64,000 bases of DNA, taken from NCBI GenBank assembly GCA_963851085.1, contig CAWKNX010000022.1:46050-110049 (forward strand). The letters are read 5' to 3'. The notes beneath the pieces were generated by a model that worked only from the letters and a program-made list of their open reading frames with translations, did not search any database and had not been told where the DNA came from. Position numbers and translations under genes: made by a program. The first letter of the stretch is position 1. Every line of letters starts with the position of its first letter. This document shows, piece by piece, positions 17,657 through 27,600 of the stretch. The stretch is from DATFVJ01 sp963851085. GTDB taxonomy: Bacteria > Actinomycetota > Actinomycetes > Streptosporangiales > Streptosporangiaceae.

Positions 17657-18190
17657 TCAGGCGGGCCCGGGGATCATGGGATCCGTACGTACCCGGCTGT
17701 AGAGGACACCGTCGCACCAGGCGCCGCCGATGAAACCGATGCGGCGCAGGGTCCCCTCCCTGGTGAAACCGGCCCGCTCGAGGGCGCGCTGCTCGGCCAC
17801 GTTCTCCGGCAGGGTCCCGGCCTCGATGCGGACCATTGGAGTGAAAGTGAACAGGTAGTCGGCGAGCTGCCGCTGAGCCCGGCTGCCGACGCCGCGGCCA
17901 CGCCACTCGGGCAGCAGGATGATCCCGATGTTCCAGCACGCGTGCTCCGGTCTTCCGTAGCTGACCTTGCGCCACGCCACGAAGCCGGCCGGATGACCGT
18001 CCGCGGTTACCATCAGCTGGCCGTCGTTCTCGCCGAGGAATCCGTCTTCCCCGAACCTGCGGCGGATCGTGCCGCGATCGCGGAAGCCCTGCCAGTCCAG
18101 CCCCATCAGCTCGGGCTCGACGCAGAACCGCTCGAGAAGGGTGAGATCGTCGTCCGCGACCGGCCGCAGTGTCACCGACGGCGCATCCAT
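17657..18190 (-). CDS. GNAT-family N-acetyltransferase
   Basis: 177 residues from the ATG at 18190 (MDAPSVTLRPVADDDLTLLERF). The acetyl-CoA loop is in LPEWRGRGVGSRAQRQLADY (R-G-x-G-V-G, about residues 110-115). The C-terminal V-shaped motif EAGTLPENVAEQRALERAGF and the RRIGFIGGAWCDGVLYS end resemble RimJ/RimL-like proteins acting on N-termini or small molecules. The substrate cannot be told. It starts ten bases after the YnfA-like gene and is probably in the nnr operon. No good Shine-Dalgarno is seen, so the start is less sure. Confidence 0.82.
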   Translation of the reverse strand: MDAPSVTLRPVADDDLTLLERFCVEPELMGLDWQGFRDRGTIRRRFGEDGFLGENDGQLMVTADGHPAGFVAWRKVSYGRPEHACWNIGIILLPEWRGRGVGSRAQRQLADYLFTFTPMVRIEAGTLPENVAEQRALERAGFTREGTLRRIGFIGGAWCDGVLYSRVRTDPMIPGPA

Positions 18191-18200
18191 AGCCGGGAGA

Positions 18201-18533
18201 CTACCGCCGCGGCGCGTACATGATGACCGCCACACCCAGCAGGCAGATCCCCGCGCCGATCAGGTCGTAACGGTCCGGCCGGTAGCCATCGGCGATCACG
18301 CCCCAGGCGAGGGAACCCGCCACGAATATGCCGCCGTAGGCGGCCAGGATGCGGCCGAAGTGCGCGTCCGGTTGCTGAGTCGCGACGAAGCCGTACACGC
18401 CGAGGACGCACACCCCCGCCCCCACCCACGCGAGGCCGCGGTGCTCACGTACGCCCTGCCAGACAAGCCACGCGCCGCCGATCTCGGCGATCGCGGCGAC
18501 GACGAACAGGGCGAGTGACCGCAGCACTGTCAT
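18201..18533 (-). CDS. YnfA/UPF0060-family small membrane protein
   Basis: 110 residues with four hydrophobic segments. Family hallmarks are AEIGGAWLVWQ in helix 1, GRILAAYGGIFVAGSLAWG in the middle and DGYRPDRYDLIGAGICLLGVAVIMYAP at the end. E. coli YnfA is a similar-sized protein proposed to be an SMR-like exporter; a role here is inferred only. The chosen ATG at 18533 overlaps the nnr stop (ATGA). An in-frame start four codons earlier is less likely. Confidence 0.82.
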   Translation of the reverse strand: MTVLRSLALFVVAAIAEIGGAWLVWQGVREHRGLAWVGAGVCVLGVYGFVATQQPDAHFGRILAAYGGIFVAGSLAWGVIADGYRPDRYDLIGAGICLLGVAVIMYAPRR

Positions 18534-20044
18534 GACTGTTGACAAGCCCGCGGCGCCCGCGGCGCCGCGGTACGGAACGCCTCCCGCATGGCATCGATCA
18601 CGTCATCCGCGCCGATCGGGGCACCGCCCGACCCGATCCGCGCCGCCAGACCGTGCAGGTAGGCCGCCGCTGCCGCCGCCGCGGGCACCTCCAGGCCCTG
18701 CGCGATCAGGGCGCCAGCCAGCCCGGACAGGACGTCGCCCGAGCCCGCCGTGGCCAGCCATCCGGTCGTCATGGTGTTCACCCAGGCCGGTCCACCGCGG
18801 TCGGCGATCACCGTCGTCGAGCCTTTCAACAGCACCGTGGCGCCAAGTTCCGCGGCGGCGCGCCTGGCATGCTCCAGGCGCCGCGCCTCCACGTCCTGTC
18901 TGCTGGTGCCGAGCAGGCGCGCGAGTTCGCCGGCGTGCGGTGTGAGCAACGTCGGTGCCGTGCGGCGCAGCGGCAGCAGGCCGGCCGCGAGCAAGGTGAG
19001 GCCGTCCGCGTCCACGAGAACGGGCAGATCCGTCTCGAGCACCGCGGCCAGCAGGTGACCCGCCTCGGCACTCGTGCCCATCCCAGGCCCGGCGACCCAG
19101 GCCTGAACGCGACCCAGGTCGCTGATCACAGCCGCCGCGTCGGCCGCGTTGCCGTGCGGGCCCGCGACGGTTATCACGGCCTCCGGCCAGCGCGCACGCA
19201 CCAGGTCGGCGACACCAGGCGATGCGGCCAGGTACCGGACCATCCCGGCGCCGCCGCGCACCGCGCCGCCGACCGCGAGCACGGCGGCCCCGGTAAAGCG
19301 GTCGCTCCCCGCGAGCACACCGAGGACGCCGCGGCGGTACTTGTCGGATTCGGCCGACGGGCGCGGCAAGATGGCGGCAAGATCCTCGGACTGGAGCGCG
19401 ACCACGTCCGGCGCCGCCAGGTCGCCGGCCAGGCCGATGTCGACAAGTTCGGTCACTCCCGCGTGCGATGCGCCAGGACCGATCAGCAGGCCGGGCTTGT
19501 AGGTGCCGAAGGTGACGGTGACATCCGCCTGGACGGCCGCGCCCTCGACGACCCCGGTGTCTGCGTCGATTCCGCTCGGCAGATCAGCGGCGACCACCAC
19601 GGCGCCCGCACGCGCGGCCAATTCCGCCAGTGACGACTGCGGGTCGCGCAGCCCACCGCGGCCACCGATGCCAAGCATCCCGTCGATGATCAGATCCGCC
19701 TCGCCGATGAGCCGCACGGCGGCCTGATCGGACGCCGCCACCAGCCGTCCACCCGCACGCTGCAAGGCGGCGGCGCCCCCCGGGTGGACCCGGGACGCGG
19801 CGATGACAGCGTGGGTGCGTGCGCCACGGCGCGTGAGCCGCTGCGCGGCATACAAGGCATCGCCGCCGTTGTCGCCGCCACCGGCCAGCACCACCACGCG
19901 CGCTCCGTAGACCCGGCCGAGCAGACGCGCACAGGTCGCGCCGAGGCCGGCCGCCGCCCGCTCCATCAGGGCACCCTCGGGCAGGCGCGCCATCAGGGCG
20001 TGCTCGCCCGCGCGGACCTTCGCTACCTCGTGTGCGTACCTCAT
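18530..20044 (-). CDS. nnr: Bifunctional NAD(P)HX epimerase/dehydratase
   Basis: Repairs hydrated NADH/NADPH. 504 residues, normal for the fused enzyme. The N-terminal epimerase half (1 to about 215) has VLAGGGDNGGDALYAA and ADLPSGIDADTG. The C-terminal ADP-dependent dehydratase half has YRRGVLGVLAGS, LTPHAGELARLLG, LLKGSTTVIADR and the nucleotide-binding TAGSGDVLSGLAGALIAQG. In many actinomycetes acpS and glmS lie upstream and alr downstream; here glmM is upstream after a 295-bp gap and alr is 13 kb away. Confidence 0.95.
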   Translation of the reverse strand: MRYAHEVAKVRAGEHALMARLPEGALMERAAAGLGATCARLLGRVYGARVVVLAGGGDNGGDALYAAQRLTRRGARTHAVIAASRVHPGGAAALQRAGGRLVAASDQAAVRLIGEADLIIDGMLGIGGRGGLRDPQSSLAELAARAGAVVVAADLPSGIDADTGVVEGAAVQADVTVTFGTYKPGLLIGPGASHAGVTELVDIGLAGDLAAPDVVALQSEDLAAILPRPSAESDKYRRGVLGVLAGSDRFTGAAVLAVGGAVRGGAGMVRYLAASPGVADLVRARWPEAVITVAGPHGNAADAAAVISDLGRVQAWVAGPGMGTSAEAGHLLAAVLETDLPVLVDADGLTLLAAGLLPLRRTAPTLLTPHAGELARLLGTSRQDVEARRLEHARRAAAELGATVLLKGSTTVIADRGGPAWVNTMTTGWLATAGSGDVLSGLAGALIAQGLEVPAAAAAAAYLHGLAARIGSGGAPIGADDVIDAMREAFRTAAPRAPRACQQS

Positions 20045-20339
20045 GCTCGCGCCCCCACCATCACAACGGCGTGCCTGTTGTGCCCTGCGTCCAGCGGCTC
20101 CAAGCCTGTCACGGGCATGCCATCCTGGTGATCGCGGGACCGAATGTCAGGGGCCATAGCGGACCTTAAACCGGCCTGCTGCCGTGACCCCGGCCGCAGC
20201 GGCAAAGATCGTTCTCGATTCCGAACGGCTGCCGTGGAGCGTGCCGATCCTGTGACTGCGGCCCACCTGCGGGGTTCCGGGTCGCCCCGGGGCAGCACGG
20301 TGCGGCGGTCGACCCGGTGGGCGGCGCCGCACCGCCGGG

Positions 20340-21746
20340 TCAGCCAAGATTGGCGCGGACGGCCTCGGCAAGCTGTCGTGCTATCCGCTGGGCCTGCTCC
20401 TGCCCGGCCGCCTCGACCATCACCCGGACCGCGGGTTCTGTCCCACTCGGGCGGATGAGAACCCGGCCGCTTTCGCCGAGCTCGGCCTCGGCGCCTGCCA
20501 CGGCCGCAGCGAGCCCCGGCGAAGAATTCACCTGGGATTTGTCGACGTCGGGAACGTTGATGAGCACTTGGGGAAACTTCTGCATGACCTTGGCGAGCTC
20601 GCCGAGCGCAAGACCGCGCCTGGCGGCCGCCCACAGCAGGTGCAACGCTGTCAGCACGCCGTCACCGGTCGTCGCGTGCTCCAGCATGATGATGTGCCCA
20701 GATTGCTCGCCGCCGAGCACGTAGCCACCGGCCTGCATCGCCTCCAGGACGTACCGGTCACCCACCGCGGTCTCGACCACCCGGATACCTGTGTCCTCCA
20801 TGGCACGGCGGAAGCCGAGATTCGACATCACCGTGGTGACGACCGTGTCGCCGGTCAGCCGCTGAGCTTCCTTGAGCTCGACCGCCAGGATCGCCAGGAT
20901 CTGGTCACCATCCACCACCTGCCCGTCGGACGTGACCGCCAGGCACCTGTCAGCGTCGCCGTCGTGCGCGATTCCGGCGTCAGCACCGTGCGCGATGACC
21001 GCCGCGATAAGCGCGTCCAGGTGAGTTGAGCCGCAGCCATCGTTGATGTTCAGGCCGTCCGGCTCCGCACCGATCACGATGACCTCCGCGCCGCCGCGGC
21101 GCAGCGCTGCGGGGGCTACGTCGTGCGCGGCGCCGTGTGCGCAGTCGACCACGATCCGCAGGCCTGCCAGCGGGCCGACGTCAGCAGCGGTGCCGACGAT
21201 CGGGCCACCCGTTCCACTGCTGTGCAGGGACGACACCAAGTGCTCCAGATAGCGCTCACGCGCGTCCCGCGCATCCGTCACCCGGCCGAACCCGGACGCG
21301 GGCGGCTGCGCCTCGACCAGGTCGCCGAGCCGGCGCTCGATCGCGTCCTCGACGGGGTCGGGGAGCTTGAACCCGCCGCGCGAGAAGAACTTGATGCCGT
21401 TGTCCTGAGCGGGATTGTGACTCGCCGACAGCATGACGCCGAAGTCGGCACCAAGCGCACCGGTCAGGTAGGCCACGGCAGGCGTCGGCGTGACTCCGAG
21501 CCGCATCACATCCACGCCCCAGCCCGCCAGGCCCGCCACGACGGCAGCCTCGAGGAACTCACCGGATGCGCGCGGGTCACGGCCGACCACCGCCGCCGGG
21601 CGGCGCCCGGCGCACGCCGCGGCGGCGAACTCACCTGCGTCGCCGAGCACGGAAGCCGCAGCCGACGCAAGGTCCATCGCGAGCCGGGCCGTCAGGTCAC
21701 GGCCCGCGACACCGCGAACACCATCAGTACCGAATAGACGGCTCAT
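20340..21746 (-). CDS. glmM: Phosphoglucosamine mutase
   Basis: Makes glucosamine-1-phosphate for UDP-GlcNAc. 468 residues from MSRLFGTDGVRGVAG at 21746, the fixed start of this family; the frame extends 19 codons further without support. The phosphoserine is Ser109 in MLSASHNP, the Mg site is DGDADR, the sugar-binding GGEQSGH block and the C-terminal phosphate loop RPSGTEPAVRVMVE are present. It follows rpsI by 58 bases, the usual actinobacterial rplM-rpsI-glmM order. The 295-bp gap to nnr (20045-20339) has no convincing gene; acpS and glmS are absent from it. Confidence 0.95.
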   Translation of the reverse strand: MSRLFGTDGVRGVAGRDLTARLAMDLASAAASVLGDAGEFAAAACAGRRPAAVVGRDPRASGEFLEAAVVAGLAGWGVDVMRLGVTPTPAVAYLTGALGADFGVMLSASHNPAQDNGIKFFSRGGFKLPDPVEDAIERRLGDLVEAQPPASGFGRVTDARDARERYLEHLVSSLHSSGTGGPIVGTAADVGPLAGLRIVVDCAHGAAHDVAPAALRRGGAEVIVIGAEPDGLNINDGCGSTHLDALIAAVIAHGADAGIAHDGDADRCLAVTSDGQVVDGDQILAILAVELKEAQRLTGDTVVTTVMSNLGFRRAMEDTGIRVVETAVGDRYVLEAMQAGGYVLGGEQSGHIIMLEHATTGDGVLTALHLLWAAARRGLALGELAKVMQKFPQVLINVPDVDKSQVNSSPGLAAAVAGAEAELGESGRVLIRPSGTEPAVRVMVEAAGQEQAQRIARQLAEAVRANLG

Positions 21747-21804
21747 AGAATTGGCTCCAGGGGATCCTGGGGATCCTGGTGCAAGCTTGCCGAAGCCCGC
21801 CAAG

Positions 21805-22368
21805 TCAGCGCTTCGAGTACTGCGGCGCCTTACGGGCCTTCTTCAGGCCGTACTTCTTGCGCTCCTTGACCCGGGCATCGCGGGTGAGGAAGCCAGCCTT
21901 CTTCAGGGCGGGGCGGTTCTCCGGGTCGATCTCCGTCAGGGCACGTGCGATGCCCAAGCGCAGGGCACCGGCCTGCCCGGTGACGCCGCCGCCGGAAATG
22001 CGGGCGATCACGTCGAACTGGCTCTCGGCACCAAGGGTGACGAACGGCTCGTTGATGAGCTGCTGGTGGACCTTGTTCGGGAAGTACTCGCCAAGCGCAC
22101 GGCCGTTGATCTTCCACTGTCCCGATCCCGGCATGACGCGGACTCTCGCGATGGCCTCCTTGCGCCGGCCGGTGGCACCGCCGCGCCCGGTCAGCACCGG
22201 CCGTGCCACGGCACCCACGGCTGCCGCCGGTGTCTGAGTCGTGTAGTCCCCGTACTCCGCTGGGTGGTCGGCGTCGTCAAAAACGCCGCCGCGGGCGCCG
22301 ACGGCGGAACCGTCACTGCTCGCCTCGACGTCCTCGGTGGGTATCTCGGTACCGGTGGGCTCGGCCAC
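21805..22368 (-). CDS. rpsI: 30S ribosomal protein S9 with acidic N-terminal extension
   Basis: 187 residues from a GTG at 22368 after GAGGA. The conserved S9 core starts at about residue 60 (TGRRKEAIARVRVMPGSG) and ends with the basic tail GLKKARKAPQYSKR that reaches the decoding site. The first about 55 residues are acidic and low in order (EPTGTEIPTEDVEASSDGS...), longer than in E. coli but of the kind seen in actinomycetes. Directly downstream of rplM. Confidence 0.96.
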   Translation of the reverse strand: MAEPTGTEIPTEDVEASSDGSAVGARGGVFDDADHPAEYGDYTTQTPAAAVGAVARPVLTGRGGATGRRKEAIARVRVMPGSGQWKINGRALGEYFPNKVHQQLINEPFVTLGAESQFDVIARISGGGVTGQAGALRLGIARALTEIDPENRPALKKAGFLTRDARVKERKKYGLKKARKAPQYSKR

Positions 22369-22445
22369 GGTCTGTTCCTCGTGCTTCCTCTGTGCAGCTG
22401 ACAAGCGGTGCAACCGATAAGCGGTGCGCCTGATGGGCTGTGCGC

Positions 22446-22889
22446 CTACTGGACGATCTGGGTGATCTCGTAAGGGACGGGCTGCTGCGCCTGGTGCGGG
22501 TGGTCCGGGCCCGCGTAGACCTTCAGCTTGCGGTGCATCTTCCGGCTAAGCGAGTTCTTCGGCAGCATCCCTTTGACGGCCTTCTCGACCGCCTTCTCCG
22601 GATGCTTGGTCAACAGCTCGCGGTAGGCGACCGAGTGGAGCCCGCCGGGGTACCCCGAGTGCCGGTAGGCCTTCTTCTGCTCAAGCTTGTTCCCGCTGAG
22701 CGCGACCTTCTCCGCGTTGACGACGATGACGAAATCACCGGTGTCCACGTGCGGCGCAAAGATCGGCTTGTGCTTTCCCCTGAGCAGCGTCGCGACGTGA
22801 CTGGCCAGGCGCCCGAGGATCACATCGGACGCGTCCACCACGTGCCACTGGGGCTGGATGTCCCTGGCCTTCGGGCTAAATGTGCGCAC
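22446..22889 (-). CDS. rplM: 50S ribosomal protein L13
   Basis: 147 residues from a GTG at 22889 (VRTFSPKARDIQPQWHVVDA), exactly the usual length. Diagnostic segments are DVILGRLASHVATLLRGKHK, DTGDFVIVVNAEKV and the GMLPKNSLSRKMHRKLKVYAGPDHPH block. First gene of the rplM-rpsI unit, divergent from the plus-strand membrane protein gene at 23195. Confidence 0.97.
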   Translation of the reverse strand: MRTFSPKARDIQPQWHVVDASDVILGRLASHVATLLRGKHKPIFAPHVDTGDFVIVVNAEKVALSGNKLEQKKAYRHSGYPGGLHSVAYRELLTKHPEKAVEKAVKGMLPKNSLSRKMHRKLKVYAGPDHPHQAQQPVPYEITQIVQ

Positions 22890-23194
22890 AGTCGTAAAGC
22901 CTTCGCGTAGTTCCTGATCGGTGTCATTCGTGATCTTGGGGATCCCAGCCCGGACCGGGCTGCCGCGCGCTGCACGGGGGTCCGCCGGCCCAGATGGGCG
23001 CACAGCGCGTTCTGCTGAGCATGCGCCATCGGCACACCGGTGCACACGGACGTCAACGCAGCTTACCGGCCGCTATCGCCACGGGTCAAAATGAGGGCGT
23101 GACCGCGGCCGTTTGATCACCCATCCCAGCGCCGTGACCTCGCAATATCCGCTGGCGCCGGCGTGGGAGGTGGGCGGGACGCTACGCTCCCCCT

Positions 23195-24541
23195 ATGAAT
23201 TACCCGGGCGAGCAGGATGCCCGCATGCCAGAAAACTGGCCGCGGGGGCGCTCCGGGTACCGGTTGACCGGGCCGCAAAGCCAACGGGACCCGGTGCGCG
23301 GGTTCCCGCCCACGCCCGGCGCGCGCGACCCAGAGTACCCGCCCAGCCACGTTCAAGCATTGAACGGCACGCACCCCGGCGTGTATGCCGGTCTTGAGCA
23401 CGATCGTCCGGTGGCAGGCACGAACATCCTCGCCGTCGGCCGCAAGGGGCGCGAGCCCGGCAGGGGGGAGGCTGATCCGGCCAGGGACGCGTGGCGCACC
23501 GACTGGGGCGGCGGCCCGTGGGCCGCGAACTGGGGCGCAGGTCCGTGGGCAGCACAGGCGGCCCAGGGCACAGAAAACGGCAACGGTCACAGCCTCAGTG
23601 CCTCCTCCGGCGGTGTCAACGGGTCGCAGATGTGGACGTACGGCGAGGACGACCCGACAGAGATCTGGACGCTGCGCGGCAATACTGACGATCAGCCTGG
23701 TGCCGCCGGCGAGGCCAGCGGCACCAGTCGAGATGATCCACGGACCGGGTCTGCCGCATCCGCCTCGTCTTCCGCACATAAGCGGAAGACGAGGCGGATG
23801 CGGGCGCGGCGCGGCGGTTCCCGCGTCCTGCTGGTCTCGGCCGTCAGCGTGGTCGCTGGGGTGGCGCTCGCCGCCACTGCCGTCTACGCCCTCACCACGA
23901 AACACAAGACAGCCGCGGCACCAAGCGCGGCGAGGCCGGTGCAGTCCCAGCCGTCGGTACCCACCCCGAGCCCGTCGGCGCACCCCGGCAAATGGCAGTA
24001 CATCACCAGTCGGGCGGCTGATCCCGTCCCGCTGACCCTCGGTGAGCTCTTTCCCGCGCAGGTTGCCGCGGGTTCGAGAAGCTATCTCCTGACGACAGAG
24101 CGTGCTGGCCAGGGTTGCCGGAGCGCGGTGTTCGGCGCGCTGCTCAAGGCAGCGGCACGTAAGGGCTGCACCCAGGCGCTGCGGGCCAGTTATCTGTCGG
24201 TGACCGGCAAACGCATGGGCACGATCGGTGTGCTGAATCTGGCGACCGCAGGCGCCGCGGCGAAAGTCGGAAAAGTGGTGACAGCGGCCGGGCAGTTCAT
24301 CGAGCCACTCCCTGCGACCCGTGGTGCCAGCAGGAATCTGGGCAAGGGCACCGGCGTGGTCTGGGCCCTCGCCAAGGGACACTATCTGATCTTGATGTGG
24401 GCTCAGTACACGGACTTGCACAGCCCCACGACATCCCACGATCGCCAGCTTCTCCTGCAGTTCGTTAACGATCTCTACCAGAAAACCGTCAACCAGAGCC
24501 TGACCCGGCGAATGGTGACCGGGAAACCCCTGACGCCCTGA
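23195..24541 (+). CDS. Single-pass membrane protein of unknown function, first of a tandem pair
   Basis: 448 residues. A polar, Gly/Pro/Trp-containing cytoplasmic region (1 to about 205, including WGGGPWAANWGAGPWAAQ) is followed by an Arg/Lys-rich stretch, one transmembrane helix (about 210-232) and a Pro/Ser linker. The extracellular domain (about 265-448) starts DPVPLTLGELFPA and has two cysteines. It is homologous to the C-terminal domain of the next gene. Just before the membrane segment the DNA carries a 22-bp perfect inverted repeat. No family recognised. It is transcribed opposite to the ribosomal genes on both sides. Confidence 0.72.
   Translation: MNYPGEQDARMPENWPRGRSGYRLTGPQSQRDPVRGFPPTPGARDPEYPPSHVQALNGTHPGVYAGLEHDRPVAGTNILAVGRKGREPGRGEADPARDAWRTDWGGGPWAANWGAGPWAAQAAQGTENGNGHSLSASSGGVNGSQMWTYGEDDPTEIWTLRGNTDDQPGAAGEASGTSRDDPRTGSAASASSSAHKRKTRRMRARRGGSRVLLVSAVSVVAGVALAATAVYALTTKHKTAAAPSAARPVQSQPSVPTPSPSAHPGKWQYITSRAADPVPLTLGELFPAQVAAGSRSYLLTTERAGQGCRSAVFGALLKAAARKGCTQALRASYLSVTGKRMGTIGVLNLATAGAAAKVGKVVTAAGQFIEPLPATRGASRNLGKGTGVVWALAKGHYLILMWAQYTDLHSPTTSHDRQLLLQFVNDLYQKTVNQSLTRRMVTGKPLTP
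23754..23803. repeat. 22-bp perfect inverted repeat inside a coding region
   Basis: Arms 23754-23775 and 23782-23803 are exact complements, starting CCGCATCCGCCTCGTC, with the six-base loop ACATAA. It encodes the Ser-rich then Arg/Lys-rich stretch before the transmembrane helix of the 448-residue protein. Such a hairpin would be very stable in the mRNA. Confidence 0.9.
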
Positions 24542-24619
24542 GCATCGAAGGCGCTGCCTCCGGTGACCGCGGCCCCGATCAGGGCTGACCCGGTCGGCGC
24601 CCTAGGTACAGGAGAATCG

Positions 24620-27600
24620 ATGGATCCAGCGAACCCCGAGTGGTCGGATATGTCAGCGCATATACCGATATCGGAACCGGAGCCTGCCGAGCGGGAGAGT
24701 GCCGCACACGCGGACCTCTACGGCGACGGCCACGCCGCCGAGCAGCGGCGCCAGGGTGCGCCGCACCCCGCGTGGGATAGCGCGGGCGGGGCGGCGGCGC
24801 CAACTGGCACAGCAATGCCAGGCCGGAGCGCCGCAGCTACTACCGGCCCGGGCGGCACCGGCCCGGGCGGCACCGGCCCAGGCGGCACCGGCCCACGCAA
24901 CTCGGGCCTGGGCAGCGATAACGCGGGCGGCACTGGCTCGCCAAGCTTCGGCGCCGCACCCACCGGCCCGCCAAACGCTGGTCTGCCAAGCCCGGGCCAC
25001 GGCAGCTCAGGCCCGGGCGGCACCGGCACGGGCAGCACCGGCCATGACAGCACCGGCACGGGCGTAGCTGGCCCGCCAAGCTTCGGCGCCGCACCCACCG
25101 GCCCGCCAAACGCTGGTCTGCCAAGCCCGGGCCACGGCAGCTCAGGCCCGGGCGGCACCGGCACGGGCAGCACCGGCCATGACAGCACCGGCACGGGCGT
25201 AGCTGGCCCGCCAAGCTTCGGCGCCGCACCCACCGGCCCGCCAAACGCTGGTCTGCCAAGCTCCGGCCCGGCCAGCTCCGGTCTGCCGGCCTACGACCCG
25301 GCAGCCTACGACCCGGCAGCCTACGACCCGGCAGGCTTCGGCCCGGCAAGCGCCGGCCCGGACGCGTGGGTCACGCCTGGGTGGAACCCCCCGGCTAGCT
25401 TTGGGCGGGCCACCCCTGGACCAGAGGTCTCAGGTACCCGCGACCGGACCGGTAGCGCCGACACGGACGCGGATTCTGCCCTCGCCTTGGGGCAGGAACA
25501 GACGTTGCAGTGGGAACAAGACGTGTCCGGGCGAGTGCAGGCCGGTACGGAACTGGATCTGGCCCGGTCCGGTTGGGAGCCACCCGGCACACCTGGCGCC
25601 GATGCCGCGGCCGCGCAGAACGGACAGTTGGCACACTCGGCCGCCGATCAACTGTGGGCACCGCCATGGCTGCGGACCCAGGCCAACGGGGCGCAGGCCG
25701 CCGCAGCGGTCGACCATGACCGTCCCCGCGGCCGCCACAGCGCGCCGACTCAGGAAGGGGGCGATGCCGGACCCGCCGACGGACGCGTGGAATCCCTGCC
25801 CGCACTGCCCGGACCAGCACCGTTCCCGGAGAATCCGCCCGCCCCGCTGCCACTGTCAGTGCTGCCGCCGTCAGTGCTGCCGTCCCCGGTGCTGCCGTCC
25901 CCGGTGCTGCCGTCCCCGGTGCTGCCGTCCCCGGTGCTGCCGTCCCCGGTGCTGCCACTCGCCGAATCCACAGATACCGGATCGGCATATAATGGGTTGC
26001 GATCCGCGCCGCCACCACCACCTGCCCCGCACCCAGCACCTCCGCAACTGCCAGCACCACAACTGCCGGCAGCGCCATCCAGCGGTCCGCCGAGCCAGCC
26101 GCCACCGCTCGCACCACTGCCACCACCGCTGCAACCACCACTCGCGCCGCTGCCTGCGCCAGTCGTGCCGGACCCGGCAACGCTCGCGCAAGGCCCTCCT
26201 GACAGGCCTGCGGTCGCCTCCTTCGCCGTGCCCGTCGTACCCGAGCCAGCACCACAACTCGAAGGCGCACCGCCACCGTCCGCGCCGCTGACGCTGCCAC
26301 CGCCGGTCCTGCCGGCATCACCTGGCCAGCCACCACCAGTTCAGGCCATGACGCAGCGCCCTGGCGATGCCAGTCTTGGCTGGGGGGAGCTTGGTCAGCC
26401 CGGCCTTGGCCGGGGCGAGCTTGGTCAGGCCGGGGCCGACGACTTCGCGCAGGTCATTGGCCCACCGGACTACTTCTTCGGCCCGCCACCGGGTGCTGAG
26501 GCGCCCGGAGTCGATGCGCCTGGTGTCAACGCGCCTGTCTTCGAGCCAACAGCTTTCGACGCAACAGCCTTCGACGCGCCAGGCTTCGACGCGCCAGGCT
26601 TCGAGGCACCGACCTTCGAGCCACCAGGCTTCGCGCCACCGAGTTCTGGGCCACCGAGTTCTGGGCCACCGAGTTCTGAGGCACCGAGTTCTGAGGCACC
26701 GGGCTTCGAAGCATCGGCGTTCGGGCAATCAGGCTTCGAGCCACCCGGCTTCGAGCCACCCGGCTTCGAGCGAGCGGGCTTCGGCGCACCGGGCGCTGCG
26801 GCACCGGGCTTAGAGACACCGGGCCTTGGGGCACCGGGCTCTGAGGCACCACGCCTTGAGCTACCGGGCGCCGAAGTACCTGGCGCGAGCGGTACGGGGC
26901 AGGACGCACCTGGCCTCGGCGCACCCGGTACCGACGCGGCTGCGACCGGAACCGCGGGGCCGGGCGCACCAGGCAACGGGCTGCCCGCCTGGGCCGCTGA
27001 CCCCTGGGCAGACCGTGTGGCCTGGGGCGCACCGACTGCCATACCGGATACTCCGAGCCTCACCGCCAGGCCACCCACACCGGAAACCACCGGGCCACCC
27101 GCACCCGACACCCCCGGCTTCACCACCGGGCCACTCACCCCCGGCTTCACCGCCGGGCCGCCCGCACCCGACACCCCCGGCTTCACCACCGGGCCACCCG
27201 CACCCGACACCCCCGGCTTCACCACCGGGCCACCCGCACCCGACACCCCCGGCTTCACCACCGGGCCACCCGCACCCGACACCCCCGGCTTCACCACCGG
27301 GCCGCCCACACCGGACGCTCCCGGATTCAACATGAGCCCGCACGTGCCGCCGGATACGGCCGCATTCAACATGGGTCCCGCGCCCGGGCCCGCGACGGCG
27401 TACCCACCCGCAGGTCCCATGCCGAACGGCACAGGCCCGGGCGCGCCGGTGTTCCCCGATCCCGGCCAGCCACCGGGGGCGACGATACCCTGGCCGGCAC
27501 CTTCGCAGGCCTTGCCGCCCGGGTCGCAGACGCCCCGGCCGGCGCCACTTCCGCCGCTGCCGGGATCGCGGTCTCCTCAGGCCGGCGTACCACCCCTTCA

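Noticed and set aside
20041..20339. acpS upstream of nnr
   Set aside because: No frame shows the AcpS signature; the 25-codon frame overlapping the nnr start (ending MVGARA) is not recognisable.
26470..27432. 320-residue minus-strand frame with PGVSGAGGPVVK repeats
   Set aside because: Complement of the 36-bp repeats in the plus-strand 1314-residue gene, which has the ribosome binding site and a homologous C-terminal domain.
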